64,000 bases of DNA from Paractinoplanes durhamensis (GTDB lineage: Bacteria > Actinomycetota > Actinomycetes > Mycobacteriales > Micromonosporaceae): positions 1-64,000 of the forward strand of contig NZ_BOML01000072.1 of assembly GCF_016862175.1 (NCBI RefSeq), written 5' to 3'. The position numbers and the translations under genes are program-made. The stretch's first letter is position 1, and the number at the start of each line of letters is the position of its first letter. The notes beneath the pieces are model-generated. The model made no database searches. It saw nothing but the letters and a program-made list of their open reading frames with translations, and was not told the DNA's origin. Positions 28,755 to 38,238 of the stretch are shown one piece after another.

Positions 28755-29569
28755 GCGGCGTCCGACTCGGTCAGGAGACTCTCGGTGGGTGGGCCGTCGG
28801 CGACCAGCACGGACAGTCGCCGGGTGAGGACACCGCCCGCCTCGACGACCAGGGGCCGGTCCCAGGCGATCGCCGAGCACACCCCGGCGTAGTCGGAGGC
28901 CCGCACGAACCACGGGTCGGCGTGCACGCCGGTGCGGAAGACCAGGGTCCACGCCGCCGATCCGGTGCGGCCGGTGAGGACGACCCAGGGTTCGCGGCTG
29001 CCGTGCGGTTCGCCGGCCGACCCGTACGCCTCGACGTGCGCCAGCCCGGCCGGCGCCCGCCAGAAGAACCCGCCGTACCCCGCGCCTTCCCGGCCCCGGG
29101 CCCCAGGGCTGTCGATCACCAGCTCGGCCCCGTCGACGCCGCTCAGCGCGTAGCCGACCCGCAGCGACCAGGACGTCTCGCCGGTCGCCTCGACCGACAG
29201 CGACCGCTCCTCGCGGGCCAGCGGCGAACCGTCCCGGCCGACCCAGCAGATCTCCTGGACGAGGCGGGACTCGGAGCGCTCCAGCCAGCGGGTGTGCTGC
29301 TGCCGCCCGTGGTTGTCGAGCCGCACCGAACCCTGGCCGGCCACATAGGTCCGGCCGCCCCAGAAGTTGGCCTGGTTGAGCACCGGGATGGCGATGCTGG
29401 CGCCGAGGTGGTGGGCGTGGTCCGCGGGCATGAAGCCGGTCACGGTGGTGCCGCCGAGGGTGGTCACCGGATGCAGGTAGGGCCGTGGGGACACGGCGGC
29501 CGGCAGGTCCGGATCCCACACGTAGCGGGCCACCACGCGCCCGGCGCAGGTCAATTTCACGGACGACAT
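28751..29569 (-). CDS. DUF6807 (PmoA-like) family protein, copy 2
   Basis: The 272-residue paralog of the protein at 26234-27055 shares R-P-Y-L-H-P-V-T-T-L-G-G, H-A-H-H-L-G, N-F-W-G-G-R-T-Y, G-A-G-Y-G-G-F-F-W-R-A-P and a W-F-V-R-A-S-D-Y segment. It is the first gene of the leftward arm, divergent from the sugar importer across about 150 bp. Two copies flanking a GH43 suggest related roles in processing the same modified oligosaccharide; the activity is unknown. Confidence 0.8.
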   Translation of the reverse strand: MSSVKLTCAGRVVARYVWDPDLPAAVSPRPYLHPVTTLGGTTVTGFMPADHAHHLGASIAIPVLNQANFWGGRTYVAGQGSVRLDNHGRQQHTRWLERSESRLVQEICWVGRDGSPLAREERSLSVEATGETSWSLRVGYALSGVDGAELVIDSPGARGREGAGYGGFFWRAPAGLAHVEAYGSAGEPHGSREPWVVLTGRTGSAAWTLVFRTGVHADPWFVRASDYAGVCSAIAWDRPLVVEAGGVLTRRLSVLVADGPPTESLLTESDAA

Positions 29570-29610
29570 AGCCGGTGAAGCTACCGACCGCCGAGAGGTT
29601 ACGTCAACGT

Positions 29611-29700
29611 CTGTAACAAATTTGCGCTACCTGAATATGTCGAGGTAGGACAGCCGTTGACATGGACGGCACTCGATAGATAAAACACTGAAACAAATTG
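29611..29700. promoter_or_regulatory. Divergent control region with direct repeats, candidate ROK operators
   Basis: CTGTAACAAATTTG (29611-29624) and CTGAAACAAATTG (29688-29700) form a direct repeat in the only divergent intergenic region of the island. A TTGACA hexamer at 29656-29661, followed by AT-rich sequence near 29677-29684, is a likely rightward promoter. The AACAAAT element resembles half-sites of ROK/XylR repressors, and the ROK gene is in the leftward arm. Confidence 0.5.
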
Positions 29701-29716
29701 ATGGAGGGGATCGAAC

Positions 29717-31024
29717 GTGAACACTGTGAACCGGCGCGGTGCGCTGAAGCTCGCCGGCCTGGCCGGCCTCGCCGCCACCCTGCCCGCCTGCGGCCGGGGG
29801 TTCGGCGGCAAGAGCGGCGGCGGCAACGGCGCGGTCGAGCTCAACATGGTGTGGTGGGGTGACTCCGCCCGCGCCGGGAAGACCCAGAAGGCGCTCGAAC
29901 TGTTCCAGAGCGCGCACCCGGACATCAAGGTCCGCACCGAGTACCAGGACTCCTCGCCCTACAAGGACAAGCTGGTCACCCGCTTCGCCGCCGGCGACCC
30001 GCCGGACCTGATGGCGATGCGCGTCGACAGCCTCCGCGAGTACGCGGGCCGCGGCGCCCTGCTCGACCTCGCGCAGCACGGCGACAAGCTCGACCTGTCC
30101 GGCCTGACCGACGCCGCCCGCGCCCTCGGCGTGGTCGGCCAGCAGAACTTCGGCGTGCCGTCGGGGCTCAACACCGTCGGTTACGTCGTCGACAAGGCCC
30201 TCACCGACAAGTACGGGGTGAAGATCCCGGACGGCAACACCTGGTCGTGGGCCGACCTCGCCGCGTTCGCCAAGCAGGTCACCCAGGCCAGCGGCGGCAA
30301 GGTCTACGGCACCAACTTCGAGGTGTGGACGATCGCGAACCTGATCGTCTGGACCCGGCAGAGCGGCGAGGACTTCTACACCGCCGACGGCAAGCTCGGC
30401 GCCACCGTGGCGACCGTGACCAACTGGTTCGCGACCGTGCAGAAGATGCGAGCCGAGCGCGGCTTCCCGCCGGCCGGGTTCATCGACCCCAACGGCGGTG
30501 CCTCGCCGGCCCAGTCCTATCTGGCCAAGAAGTCGATCGCGTCGCAGATCATCCCGACCAACAACTTCCTCAACTACAACAAGGTCTGCGGCGGGCAGTT
30601 GCAGCTGCTGCGGATGCCCGGCGAGACCCAGGGCACCCGGCGCGGGCAGTCGATCGACACCCCGGCGCTGTGGTCGGTGGCGGCCAAGTCGAAGCACCCG
30701 CAGGAGACGCTGACCCTGCTCAACTTCCTGGTCAACGACGTGTCCGGGGCGAAGGCGGCGGGCACCACCCGGGGCGTGCCGGCCAGCCAGGCGGTGGCCA
30801 AGGCGATCGCGCCCGATCTGGAGCCGGACGACCAGCGGGCCACCACCTACCTCACCGACCTGCAGAACGAGAAGCTCCCGCCCTCGTACTCGTACCCGAT
30901 CGGCGCCAGCAAACTGACAAACATCCTCAAGTCGATCAGTACGGAGGTGGAGTTCGGGCGTAAGACACCGGCCGCCGCTGCCACCCAGTTCGTCACCGAG
31001 GCCACGAAAGCGCTCACGGCGTGA
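29717..31024 (+). CDS. ABC transporter sugar-binding lipoprotein
   Basis: The 435-residue extracellular solute-binding protein (family 1) starts N-R-R-G-A-L-K-L-A-G and ends its signal in a lipobox L-P-A-C at about residue 25, so it is probably a twin-arginine-exported lipoprotein. The mature domain shows the family's V-V-W-W-G-D-like opening and P-D-L-M-A-M. GGAGGGG precedes the GTG/ATG region. It captures an oligosaccharide for the two permeases that follow; the gene ends 1 bp into the next start. The matching ATPase is absent and is probably a shared MsiK-type protein. Confidence 0.92.
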   Translation: MNTVNRRGALKLAGLAGLAATLPACGRGFGGKSGGGNGAVELNMVWWGDSARAGKTQKALELFQSAHPDIKVRTEYQDSSPYKDKLVTRFAAGDPPDLMAMRVDSLREYAGRGALLDLAQHGDKLDLSGLTDAARALGVVGQQNFGVPSGLNTVGYVVDKALTDKYGVKIPDGNTWSWADLAAFAKQVTQASGGKVYGTNFEVWTIANLIVWTRQSGEDFYTADGKLGATVATVTNWFATVQKMRAERGFPPAGFIDPNGGASPAQSYLAKKSIASQIIPTNNFLNYNKVCGGQLQLLRMPGETQGTRRGQSIDTPALWSVAAKSKHPQETLTLLNFLVNDVSGAKAAGTTRGVPASQAVAKAIAPDLEPDDQRATTYLTDLQNEKLPPSYSYPIGASKLTNILKSISTEVEFGRKTPAAAATQFVTEATKALTA

Positions 31025-31950
31025 CCGTCCTGACGCGGCCACGAACCGAGCCGGAGCGGGTCGCGCGAGAACCCGTACGCAAGAAAAGGCAGGACCGTGC
31101 CGCCTACCTTTTCCTTCTCCCCTGGCTGATCGGGATCGTCTTCACGGTCGGGCCGTTCGCGGTCTCGCTCTATCTCGCGTTCACCGACTACAACCTGCTC
31201 ACTCCCCCGCGCTGGTCCGGGCTGGACAACGTGCGGGAGATGATCGGCGACGCCACGCTGCATCAGTCGCTGCAGGTCACCTTCATCTACACGCTGGTCT
31301 CGGTGCCGCTCTCGCTCGCTGCGGCGCTTGCCGTGGCGATGGTGCTGCACAAGGGCGTACGCGGATTGTCGATCTACCGCAGCGTCTACTACCTGCCGTC
31401 GCTGCTCGGCAGCAGCGTCGCGATCGTGATGCTGTGGCGCTATCTGTTCGGCTACCAGGGCGTGGTCAACAACTTCCTCGGTTGGTTCGGCATCCAGGGG
31501 CCGGGCTGGACCTCCGACCCGCACTTCGCGCTGAGCACGCTGATCCTGCTGCACGTGTGGACGTTCGGCGCGCCGATGGTGATCTTCCTGGCCGGGCTGA
31601 AGCAGATCCCGGTGATGTATTACGAGGCGGCCGCGATGGACGGCGCGTCGCCGTGGCGGCAGTTCCGCTCGGTCACGCTGCCGCTGCTCAGCCCGATCAT
31701 CTTCTTCAACCTGGTGCAGTCGATGATCGCGTCGTTCCAGACGTTCACCCAGGGCTACGTGATGAGCGGCGGCACCGGCGGGCCGGCCGAATCGACCCTG
31801 TTCTCCAACCTCTACCTCTACCAAAAGGGGTTCGGCGAGCTGGACATGGGCTACGCGTCCTCGATGGCGTGGCTGCTGCTGATGATCATCGCCGGGTTCA
31901 CCGCGGTCAACTTCCTGGCCGCCCGTTATTGGGTCTTTTATGAAAATTAG
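31021..31950 (+). CDS. Sugar ABC transporter permease (MalF-like)
   Basis: The 309-residue membrane protein has six predicted helices and the inner-membrane permease loop E-A-A-A-M-D-G-A-S-P-W-R-Q-F, which contacts the ATPase. A basic cytoplasmic N-terminus (V-R-K-K-R-Q-D-R) precedes the first helix. Its GTG overlaps the stop of the binding-protein gene (GTGA) and its end overlaps the second permease by 11 bp, indicating one operon. Confidence 0.93.
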   Translation: MTVLTRPRTEPERVAREPVRKKRQDRAAYLFLLPWLIGIVFTVGPFAVSLYLAFTDYNLLTPPRWSGLDNVREMIGDATLHQSLQVTFIYTLVSVPLSLAAALAVAMVLHKGVRGLSIYRSVYYLPSLLGSSVAIVMLWRYLFGYQGVVNNFLGWFGIQGPGWTSDPHFALSTLILLHVWTFGAPMVIFLAGLKQIPVMYYEAAAMDGASPWRQFRSVTLPLLSPIIFFNLVQSMIASFQTFTQGYVMSGGTGGPAESTLFSNLYLYQKGFGELDMGYASSMAWLLLMIIAGFTAVNFLAARYWVFYEN

Positions 31951-32755
31951 TAGGCACCTCGCCCTGACCGCGGTCGGCGCGCTGATGATGTATCCGCTGC
32001 TCTGGCTCGTCTCCAGCTCGCTGAAGCCGAGCAACACCGTCTTCACCGACGAGGGCCTGTGGCCGCACTCGTGGGCGCCGGGCAACTACGCCCGCGGCTG
32101 GACGTCGCTGCCCGAGTCGTTCGAGGTCTACCTGACCAACTCGCTGATCATCGTGGTGCTCAGCATCCTCGGCAACCTGATGTCGTGCTCGCTCGCGGCG
32201 TACGCGTTCGCCCGGCTCCGCTTCACCGGCCGCAAGCTGTTCTTCGCGCTGATGCTCGGCACCATGATGCTGCCCGCCCACGTGCTGGTGATCCCGCGCT
32301 ACGTGCTCTTCGACAAGCTGGAGTGGCTCAACACGTACTACCCGCTGCTGGTGCCGCATTTCCTGGCCACCAACGGGTTCTACATCTTCCTGATGGTGCA
32401 GTTCATGCGGTCGCTGCCGATCGAGCTCGACGACGCGGCCCGGATCGACGGCTGCGGCCCGTTCCGCACGTTCTGGAAAGTGATCATGCCGTTGTGCCTG
32501 CCGGCGTTCGCGACCACCGCGATCTTCACCTTCATCGCGGTGTGGAACGAGTTCTTCGAGCCGCTGCTCTACCTCACCGACCCGCAGCTGTACACGGTGC
32601 CGCTGGCCCTGCGGCAGTTCATGGACTCCGAGGGGCAGAGCCAGTGGGGCGAGATGTTCGCGATGTCGTTCGTGTCCCTCGCCCCGGTCATCGGTTTCTT
32701 CATCGCCGGCCAGAAATACCTGGTCAAGGGCATCGCAACGACAGGACTGAGATGA
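31940..32755 (+). CDS. Sugar ABC transporter permease (MalG-like)
   Basis: The 271-residue partner permease has six helices and the conserved E-L-D-D-A-A-R-I-D-G-C-G-P-F-R-T-F loop. It overlaps the first permease by 11 bp and the GH3 gene by 4 bp (ATGA). With the binding protein it forms a carbohydrate uptake (CUT1-type) importer without its own ATPase. Confidence 0.93.
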   Translation: MKISRHLALTAVGALMMYPLLWLVSSSLKPSNTVFTDEGLWPHSWAPGNYARGWTSLPESFEVYLTNSLIIVVLSILGNLMSCSLAAYAFARLRFTGRKLFFALMLGTMMLPAHVLVIPRYVLFDKLEWLNTYYPLLVPHFLATNGFYIFLMVQFMRSLPIELDDAARIDGCGPFRTFWKVIMPLCLPAFATTAIFTFIAVWNEFFEPLLYLTDPQLYTVPLALRQFMDSEGQSQWGEMFAMSFVSLAPVIGFFIAGQKYLVKGIATTGLR

Positions 32756-35355
32756 AACATCTACTCGCGGCAATTCTCCTCGGTGTGCCCTTCGTAGCCC
32801 TGCCGGTGGCCGCCGACGCTCCCGTCTACCTGGACCCGTCCTACTCGCCGGTCGAGCGCGCCGCCGACCTGGCCGCCCGGATGACGCTGCCGGAGAAGGC
32901 ATCGCAGATGAACAGCAGTCAGTCGGCGGCGATCCCCCGGCTCGGCATCGCCGCCTACGGCTGGTGGAACGAGGCCGGGCACGGCGTCGCCCGCGAGGGC
33001 ACCCGCAACGGCGGCGGGCCGCCCACCCTGATCAACACCACGTCGTACCCGGTCGACCTGTCGCTCGGCTCGACCTGGAACCCGGACCTGATCTACCGGG
33101 AGGCGACGCTGATCTCGGACGAGACCCGGGAGATCTTCCGGAACAACACGCTCGACCTGAGCCTCTACTCGCCGACCGTCAACCTGGCCCGGGACCCGCG
33201 CTGGGGGCGCAACGACGAGGCGTTCAGCGAGGATCCGCTGCTCACCGCGGCGCTGGCCGGGCAGTTCGTGAACGGCCTGCAGGGGCAGACGCCGTCCGGG
33301 GAAACGCAGAACGGCTACCTGAAGACGATCGCCACGATCAAGCACTTCGCCGCGAACAACAGCGAGTTCAACCGGGTCAACGGATCGTCCGACATGGACG
33401 AGCGGACCCTGCGGGAGTACTACACGGCGCAGTTCCGCGATCTGATCCGGAACAGCTCGCCGGGTTCGATCATGAGCGCGTACAACCGGGTCAACGGCAT
33501 TCCGGCGCCGGCCAGCGTGCACCTCAACGACACCCTGGCCCGGCAGACGTTCGGCTTCGGCGGCTACTTCACCTCCGACTGCGACGCCGTCTACGAGATC
33601 CAGGCCGGGCACCACTGGCAACCGGCGAACGCGGCCGCGCCGCTCGACCAGTTCGGCCGCACCGCGTACGCCCAATCGGCCGGTGAGGACCTGAACTGCA
33701 ACGCCGGCTACAAGGACGGCAAGAACTACGGCAACACCATCCCGGCCGCGGTCGCCCAGCACATCACCACCGACACCGGCATCTACAACGAGAACGACGT
33801 GGACGTCTCCCTCGTCCGGCTGCTCACCGCCCGGATCGCCACCGGCGAGTTCGACGCCGAGGCGCAGGTGCCGTGGGTCGCCGCCGCCCGCGCCCGGCTG
33901 GCCCCCGGCACCTGGACGAACGCCGACACCAACGCGGCCGTCACCGAGACGCCGGAGCGGCTCGCGATGGCCCGCGAGGTGGCCGGCGAGAGCACCGTGC
34001 TGCTCAAGAACGACCGCGGCCTGCTGCCGCTGCGGGTGCCGGCGACCGGCGCCTACCGGGTCGCGGTGATCGGCACCTACGCCAACCCGCCGACCATGTA
34101 CCTCGGCGGGTACTCCAGCATCCAGGGCTCGGCCGGGGTCGCGAAGTCGGTCACCACCTACGCCGGCGTGCGGGCCGCCGTGCTGGCCGCCAACCCGGAC
34201 GCGACCGTCGACTACCTGCCGGCGAGCGACCCGGCCGCGGCCGCCGGCTACGACGTGGTGATCGTGCACGCCGGCACCGACGACACCACCGCCCGGGAGG
34301 CGCACGACCGGGCCGACCTGGCCCTGCCCGGCGGCCAGGCCGAGCTGATCGCGCAGGTGGTGGCGGCGAACCCGCGCACCGTCGTCTACCTGGAGACGGT
34401 CGGCCAGGTCGACCTGCCGCCGGGGGTGCCGGCCGTGCTGTGGAGCTCCTACAACGGCCAGCAGAAGGGCGCGGCGCTCGCCGACGTGCTCACCGGCGCG
34501 GTCAACCCGAGCGGGCACCTGCCCTTCACCTGGTACGCCGACCTGGCCCAGCTGCCGCCGATCGGGGACTACGCGATCCGGCCGACCGCGACCACACTCG
34601 GCCGGACCTATCAGTACTTCACCGGCGACGTGACCTACCCCTTCGGCCACGGGCTGAGCTACACCCGGTTCCGCTACGGCAACGTGCGGGTCGACCGGCA
34701 CCGGGTCGACGCCGACGGGACGATCCTGGTCAGCGCGGACGTCACCAACGTCGGCCGGACCACCGGCGCCGACGTCGCCCAGCTCTACGTGCGTACCCCG
34801 GCCGCCGCCGACCGGCCGAAGCAGCGCCTGGCCGGCTTCCGCAAGATCACGCTCCGGCCCGGGCAGACCAGCCAGGTCACGTTCCGGGTCTCGGTGCCGA
34901 GCCTGGCCTACTTCGACGAGGCGGCCGGCCGCTACCGGGTCGACCCCGGCCGGTACGAGCTGCGGGTGGCCGATTCCAGCGCCGGCCGCGGAAGCCGCGC
35001 GAATGTCGCGGTGACCGGGACGCTGCACGCGGTGCCCGAGGTGGTGACCCCGCGGCCGGTGGCGGTCGGTGACGCGGCCCTGGGCATCTCGCAGCGGGTC
35101 GTCTTCGGCACCGGCAGCCGGATCGACCCGCAGCTGACCGTGTCGCTCACCGACGAGACCCTGGCCGGCTACCGCACGCTCGGCGACAGCACGCCGCTGC
35201 CGGCCGGGATGCGGGTCCGCTACACCAGCAACCGGCCGGACGTGGTCTCCGCCGACCTGGTCGCGTTGCAACCCGGCGTGGCCACCGTGACCGCCACCGT
35301 CGACTACCGCGGCCGGACCGCGCGCGGAACGTTCGTCGTCCTGGTCCGCGGCTAA
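32752..35355 (+). CDS. Secreted glycoside hydrolase family 3 (beta-xylosidase/beta-glucosidase-like)
   Basis: The 867-residue protein has a signal peptide (ending about A-A-D-A), a GH3 TIM barrel with the nucleophile Asp in Y-F-T-S-D-C-D-A-V, the K-H-F-A-A-N-N substrate motif, the second alpha/beta domain, a fibronectin-III-like domain (V-T-N-V-G-R-T-T-G-A-D-V-A-Q-L-Y) and an extra Ig-like C-terminal domain of about 100 residues ending T-F-V-V-L-V-R-G. The S-D-C-D pattern is common in GH3 beta-xylosidases. The ATG overlaps the permease stop, so the enzyme is made with the importer and probably releases its substrates outside the cell. Confidence 0.92.
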   Translation: MKHLLAAILLGVPFVALPVAADAPVYLDPSYSPVERAADLAARMTLPEKASQMNSSQSAAIPRLGIAAYGWWNEAGHGVAREGTRNGGGPPTLINTTSYPVDLSLGSTWNPDLIYREATLISDETREIFRNNTLDLSLYSPTVNLARDPRWGRNDEAFSEDPLLTAALAGQFVNGLQGQTPSGETQNGYLKTIATIKHFAANNSEFNRVNGSSDMDERTLREYYTAQFRDLIRNSSPGSIMSAYNRVNGIPAPASVHLNDTLARQTFGFGGYFTSDCDAVYEIQAGHHWQPANAAAPLDQFGRTAYAQSAGEDLNCNAGYKDGKNYGNTIPAAVAQHITTDTGIYNENDVDVSLVRLLTARIATGEFDAEAQVPWVAAARARLAPGTWTNADTNAAVTETPERLAMAREVAGESTVLLKNDRGLLPLRVPATGAYRVAVIGTYANPPTMYLGGYSSIQGSAGVAKSVTTYAGVRAAVLAANPDATVDYLPASDPAAAAGYDVVIVHAGTDDTTAREAHDRADLALPGGQAELIAQVVAANPRTVVYLETVGQVDLPPGVPAVLWSSYNGQQKGAALADVLTGAVNPSGHLPFTWYADLAQLPPIGDYAIRPTATTLGRTYQYFTGDVTYPFGHGLSYTRFRYGNVRVDRHRVDADGTILVSADVTNVGRTTGADVAQLYVRTPAAADRPKQRLAGFRKITLRPGQTSQVTFRVSVPSLAYFDEAAGRYRVDPGRYELRVADSSAGRGSRANVAVTGTLHAVPEVVTPRPVAVGDAALGISQRVVFGTGSRIDPQLTVSLTDETLAGYRTLGDSTPLPAGMRVRYTSNRPDVVSADLVALQPGVATVTATVDYRGRTARGTFVVLVRG

Positions 35356-35402
35356 CACGTATCGCCTGCCACCGGGCGATCGAAGAAGGAAAGGACCCAC
35401 CC

Positions 35403-36797
35403 ATGGGAAGGAAACGGTTGCTCCTGGCAGCCCTGGCGCTGGTCATACCCGGCGTCCTGGCCGCGTCGCCCTCCCCGGCAGCCGCCGCCCCGGCGACGGG
35501 TGTCGCCTACCAACTCAAGGTCACCAAGAGCGGCATGTGCATCGACGTCCCCGGTGCCTCCACCGCCAACAGTGCCCTGCTGCAGCAATGGGGCTGCACC
35601 GACAACTCCAAGTGGCAGCAGTTCACGCTGACCGCCAGCGGCTCCAACTACCAGCTGGTCAACGTCAACAGCGGCAAGTGCATCGACGTGCCCAACTTCT
35701 CAACGACTTCGGGTACGCAACTCCAGCAGTACACGTGCGTGTCGTCGCAGACCAACCAGCAATGGCAGCTCGTGGCCAGCGGCTCCGGCACCTACCAGAT
35801 CATCAACGTCAACAGCGGGCTCTGCATCTCCGACGCCAACGCCTCCACCACCAGCGGCACCGCGATCATCCAGGAGACCTGCACCGCCAACACCAACAAG
35901 CAGTGGGCCTTCGTCACCGGCAGCACCGCGGCCGCGGTCGTCGCTTCCGACGGCAGCGGGAAGTACACGACCATCCAGGCGGCGGTCGACGCGGTGCCGG
36001 CCGGCAACACCACCCGGCAGGTCATCACGATCAAGGCGGGTACCTATCGCGAGATCGTGACGATCCCGTCCACCAAGCCGTACGTCACGCTGCAGGGTCT
36101 TGGATCTTCGGCGTCGCAGACGGTGATCGTGAACAACCACAGTTCGGCCGGGGGTTACGGCACGTCCGGCAGCGCGAGTGTGTTCGTCAACGGGCACGAC
36201 TTCGCGGCCACCAACCTCACCATGTCCAACGACTACGGCGAGGGCAGCCAGGCGGTCGCGGTCAACGTCAACGCCGACAAATCGGTCTTCAGCAACGTGC
36301 GGTTCCTCGGCGCCCAGGACACCCTGCTGGTCAACGCCTACCGCTCGTACTACGTCAACTCCTATGTGGAGGGCACCGTCGATTTCATCTTCGGCGGCGG
36401 CACCGCGGTCTTCAACGCGACCTCGATCTACGAGAAGCGCTCGACCGGCGGGCCGATCACGGCGTCCAAGACCGACGCCGGTGTCACCTACGGCTTCCTG
36501 TTCTACAAGTGCACGATCACCGGCGCTTCCTCTGGCGTGACGCAGCTCGGCCGCCCCTGGGGTGCCGACGCACAGGTGCTCTACCGCGAGTCGTCGCTGA
36601 GCGCGACCATCGCGACCGCGCAGCCGTGGACCGACATGTCCAGTAATTCGTGGAAGAACGCCCGCTTCTTCGAATACAAGAACACCGGATCCGGCGCGAC
36701 CACCAACAGCAACCGGCCGCAGATGTCCGACTCGACCGCGGCGAACTACACCCCGCAGAAATACCTGGCCGGCACGGACGGATGGAACCCGCTATGA
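35403..36797 (+). CDS. Secreted pectin methylesterase (CE8) with N-terminal CBM13
   Basis: The 464-residue protein has a signal peptide, a ricin-type beta-trefoil CBM13 (about 30-170, three Q-x-W repeats) and a CE8 beta-helix (about 178-464). Catalytic landmarks are A-Q-D-T-L-L, Asp in G-T-V-D-F-I-F-G-G-G and Arg in L-G-R-P-W-G. It removes methyl esters from homogalacturonan, exposing polygalacturonate for the pectate lyase encoded next (ATGA overlap). The CBM13 region is nearly identical to that of the lyase. Confidence 0.94.
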   Translation: MGRKRLLLAALALVIPGVLAASPSPAAAAPATGVAYQLKVTKSGMCIDVPGASTANSALLQQWGCTDNSKWQQFTLTASGSNYQLVNVNSGKCIDVPNFSTTSGTQLQQYTCVSSQTNQQWQLVASGSGTYQIINVNSGLCISDANASTTSGTAIIQETCTANTNKQWAFVTGSTAAAVVASDGSGKYTTIQAAVDAVPAGNTTRQVITIKAGTYREIVTIPSTKPYVTLQGLGSSASQTVIVNNHSSAGGYGTSGSASVFVNGHDFAATNLTMSNDYGEGSQAVAVNVNADKSVFSNVRFLGAQDTLLVNAYRSYYVNSYVEGTVDFIFGGGTAVFNATSIYEKRSTGGPITASKTDAGVTYGFLFYKCTITGASSGVTQLGRPWGADAQVLYRESSLSATIATAQPWTDMSSNSWKNARFFEYKNTGSGATTNSNRPQMSDSTAANYTPQKYLAGTDGWNPL

Positions 36798-37291
36798 GAA
36801 AGCTGATCGTCCTCGTGCTCCTGGCCGCGGCCGCCCTGATCGGGCTGCCCGGAACGGCTTCGGCCGCGCCCGCCACCGGGGTCGCCTACCAACTGAAAGT
36901 CACCAAGAGCGGGATGTGTATCGACGTCCCGAGCGCCTCCACCGCCAACAGTGCCCTGCTCCAGCAATGGGGCTGCACCGACGGCGCCAAATGGCAGCAG
37001 TTCACGCTGACCGCGAGCGGCTCCAACTACCAGCTGGTCAACGTCAACAGCGGTAAATGCATCGACGTCCCCAACTTCGCCACCACCTCCGGCACCCAGC
37101 TGCAGCAATACACCTGCGTTTCCTCGCAGACCAACCAGCAATGGCAGCTCGTCGCCAGTGGCACCGGCACCTACCAGATCATCAACGTCAACAGCGGGCT
37201 CTGCATCAGTGACGCCGGCGCCTCGACCAGTTCCGGCGCGGCGATCATCCAGGAGACCTGCACGGCCAACACCAACAAGCAGTGGGCCTTC
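35487..37291 (+). repeat. Duplicated CBM13 coding segments (35487-35912 and 36866-37291)
   Basis: Two collinear 426-bp segments encode CBM13 domains differing at 8 of 142 residues by direct reading, with no insertions or deletions, while the catalytic domains they precede are unrelated. This indicates recent module duplication or gene conversion. Confidence 0.9.
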
Positions 37292-38191
37292 GCGGCGATC
37301 GGCGGACGCACGTGGTCCAACACCGCCGACGGCTTCGCCGCCGGAACCACCGGGGGTGCGGGTGGCACGACGGTCACCGTCACGACATATGCCGACCTTT
37401 TGAAATACGCCACGGCGAGTACGGCGTACGTCATCAAGGTCAGCGGGACGATCACCGTTCCCACCTATGGGTACGAGATCCCGGTCACCAGCAATAAAAC
37501 GCTGATCGGCGTGGGCACCACCGGGCGCATCAAAGCCGGTGGGTTCTTCCTCGGGGCCGGCGTCAAGAACGTCATCATCCGCAACCTGACCATCGGCGAC
37601 ACGGCCGTCGCCTCGGACGATCCCGACGACAAGGACTTCGACTACGACGGCATCCAGATGGACACCGCCGATCACGTCTGGATCGACCACAACACGTTCA
37701 CCAACATCAATGACGGCTACATCGACAGCCGTAAGGACACCAACTACGTGACGGTGTCCTGGAACCAGATGGGCAATCACAACAAGACGTTCGGCATCGG
37801 CTGGACCGACAACGTGATCGCCCGGATGACGATCCACCACAACTGGATCTACAACAGCAACCAGCGAAACCCCAGTGCCGACAATTTGCTGTACGCCCAC
37901 CTCTACAACAACTACCTGCAGAACGTCACCAGCTACGGCAACTACTCGCGGGGCGCCACCAAGATGGTGATCGAGAACAGTTACTTCGACACCGTCAAGG
38001 ACCCGTTCTATCCCGACTCGACCGCCCAGTTGAAGCAGAGCGGCAGCATCATGGTGAACTGCACCGGCAATCAGGTGACGCTCGGTTCCGCGTTCACGCC
38101 GAGCACCTTCTACTCGTACACCCTGGACGCGGCCTCCGCCGTACCGTCCCTGGTCAAGACCTACTCCGGCCCGCAGGCAAACATCGCCTGA
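36794..38191 (+). CDS. Secreted pectate lyase (PL1) with N-terminal CBM13
   Basis: The 465-residue protein has a signal peptide (ending A-S-A), a CBM13 trefoil and a PL1 beta-helix. The calcium-binding region D-Y-D-G-I-Q-M-D-T-A-D-H-V-W-I-D-H-N and the catalytic Arg region N-S-N-Q-R-N-P-S are present. It cleaves de-esterified pectin by beta-elimination. The start overlaps the CE8 stop (ATGA), so the two pectin enzymes are made together. Confidence 0.94.
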   Translation: MRKLIVLVLLAAAALIGLPGTASAAPATGVAYQLKVTKSGMCIDVPSASTANSALLQQWGCTDGAKWQQFTLTASGSNYQLVNVNSGKCIDVPNFATTSGTQLQQYTCVSSQTNQQWQLVASGTGTYQIINVNSGLCISDAGASTSSGAAIIQETCTANTNKQWAFAAIGGRTWSNTADGFAAGTTGGAGGTTVTVTTYADLLKYATASTAYVIKVSGTITVPTYGYEIPVTSNKTLIGVGTTGRIKAGGFFLGAGVKNVIIRNLTIGDTAVASDDPDDKDFDYDGIQMDTADHVWIDHNTFTNINDGYIDSRKDTNYVTVSWNQMGNHNKTFGIGWTDNVIARMTIHHNWIYNSNQRNPSADNLLYAHLYNNYLQNVTSYGNYSRGATKMVIENSYFDTVKDPFYPDSTAQLKQSGSIMVNCTGNQVTLGSAFTPSTFYSYTLDAASAVPSLVKTYSGPQANIA

Positions 38192-38197
38192 TGGTCC

Positions 38198-38235
38198 GAA
38201 CGCCGGCCGGGGAGGTCCCGCCCCGGCCGGCGTTC
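38198..38235. terminator. Bidirectional hairpin terminator
   Basis: A perfect 15-bp stem (38198-38212 with 38221-38235) and an 8-base loop is followed by T-rich bases in the plus direction. It sits between the convergent pectate lyase and lipoprotein genes. Confidence 0.85.
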
Positions 38236-38238
38236 TTC

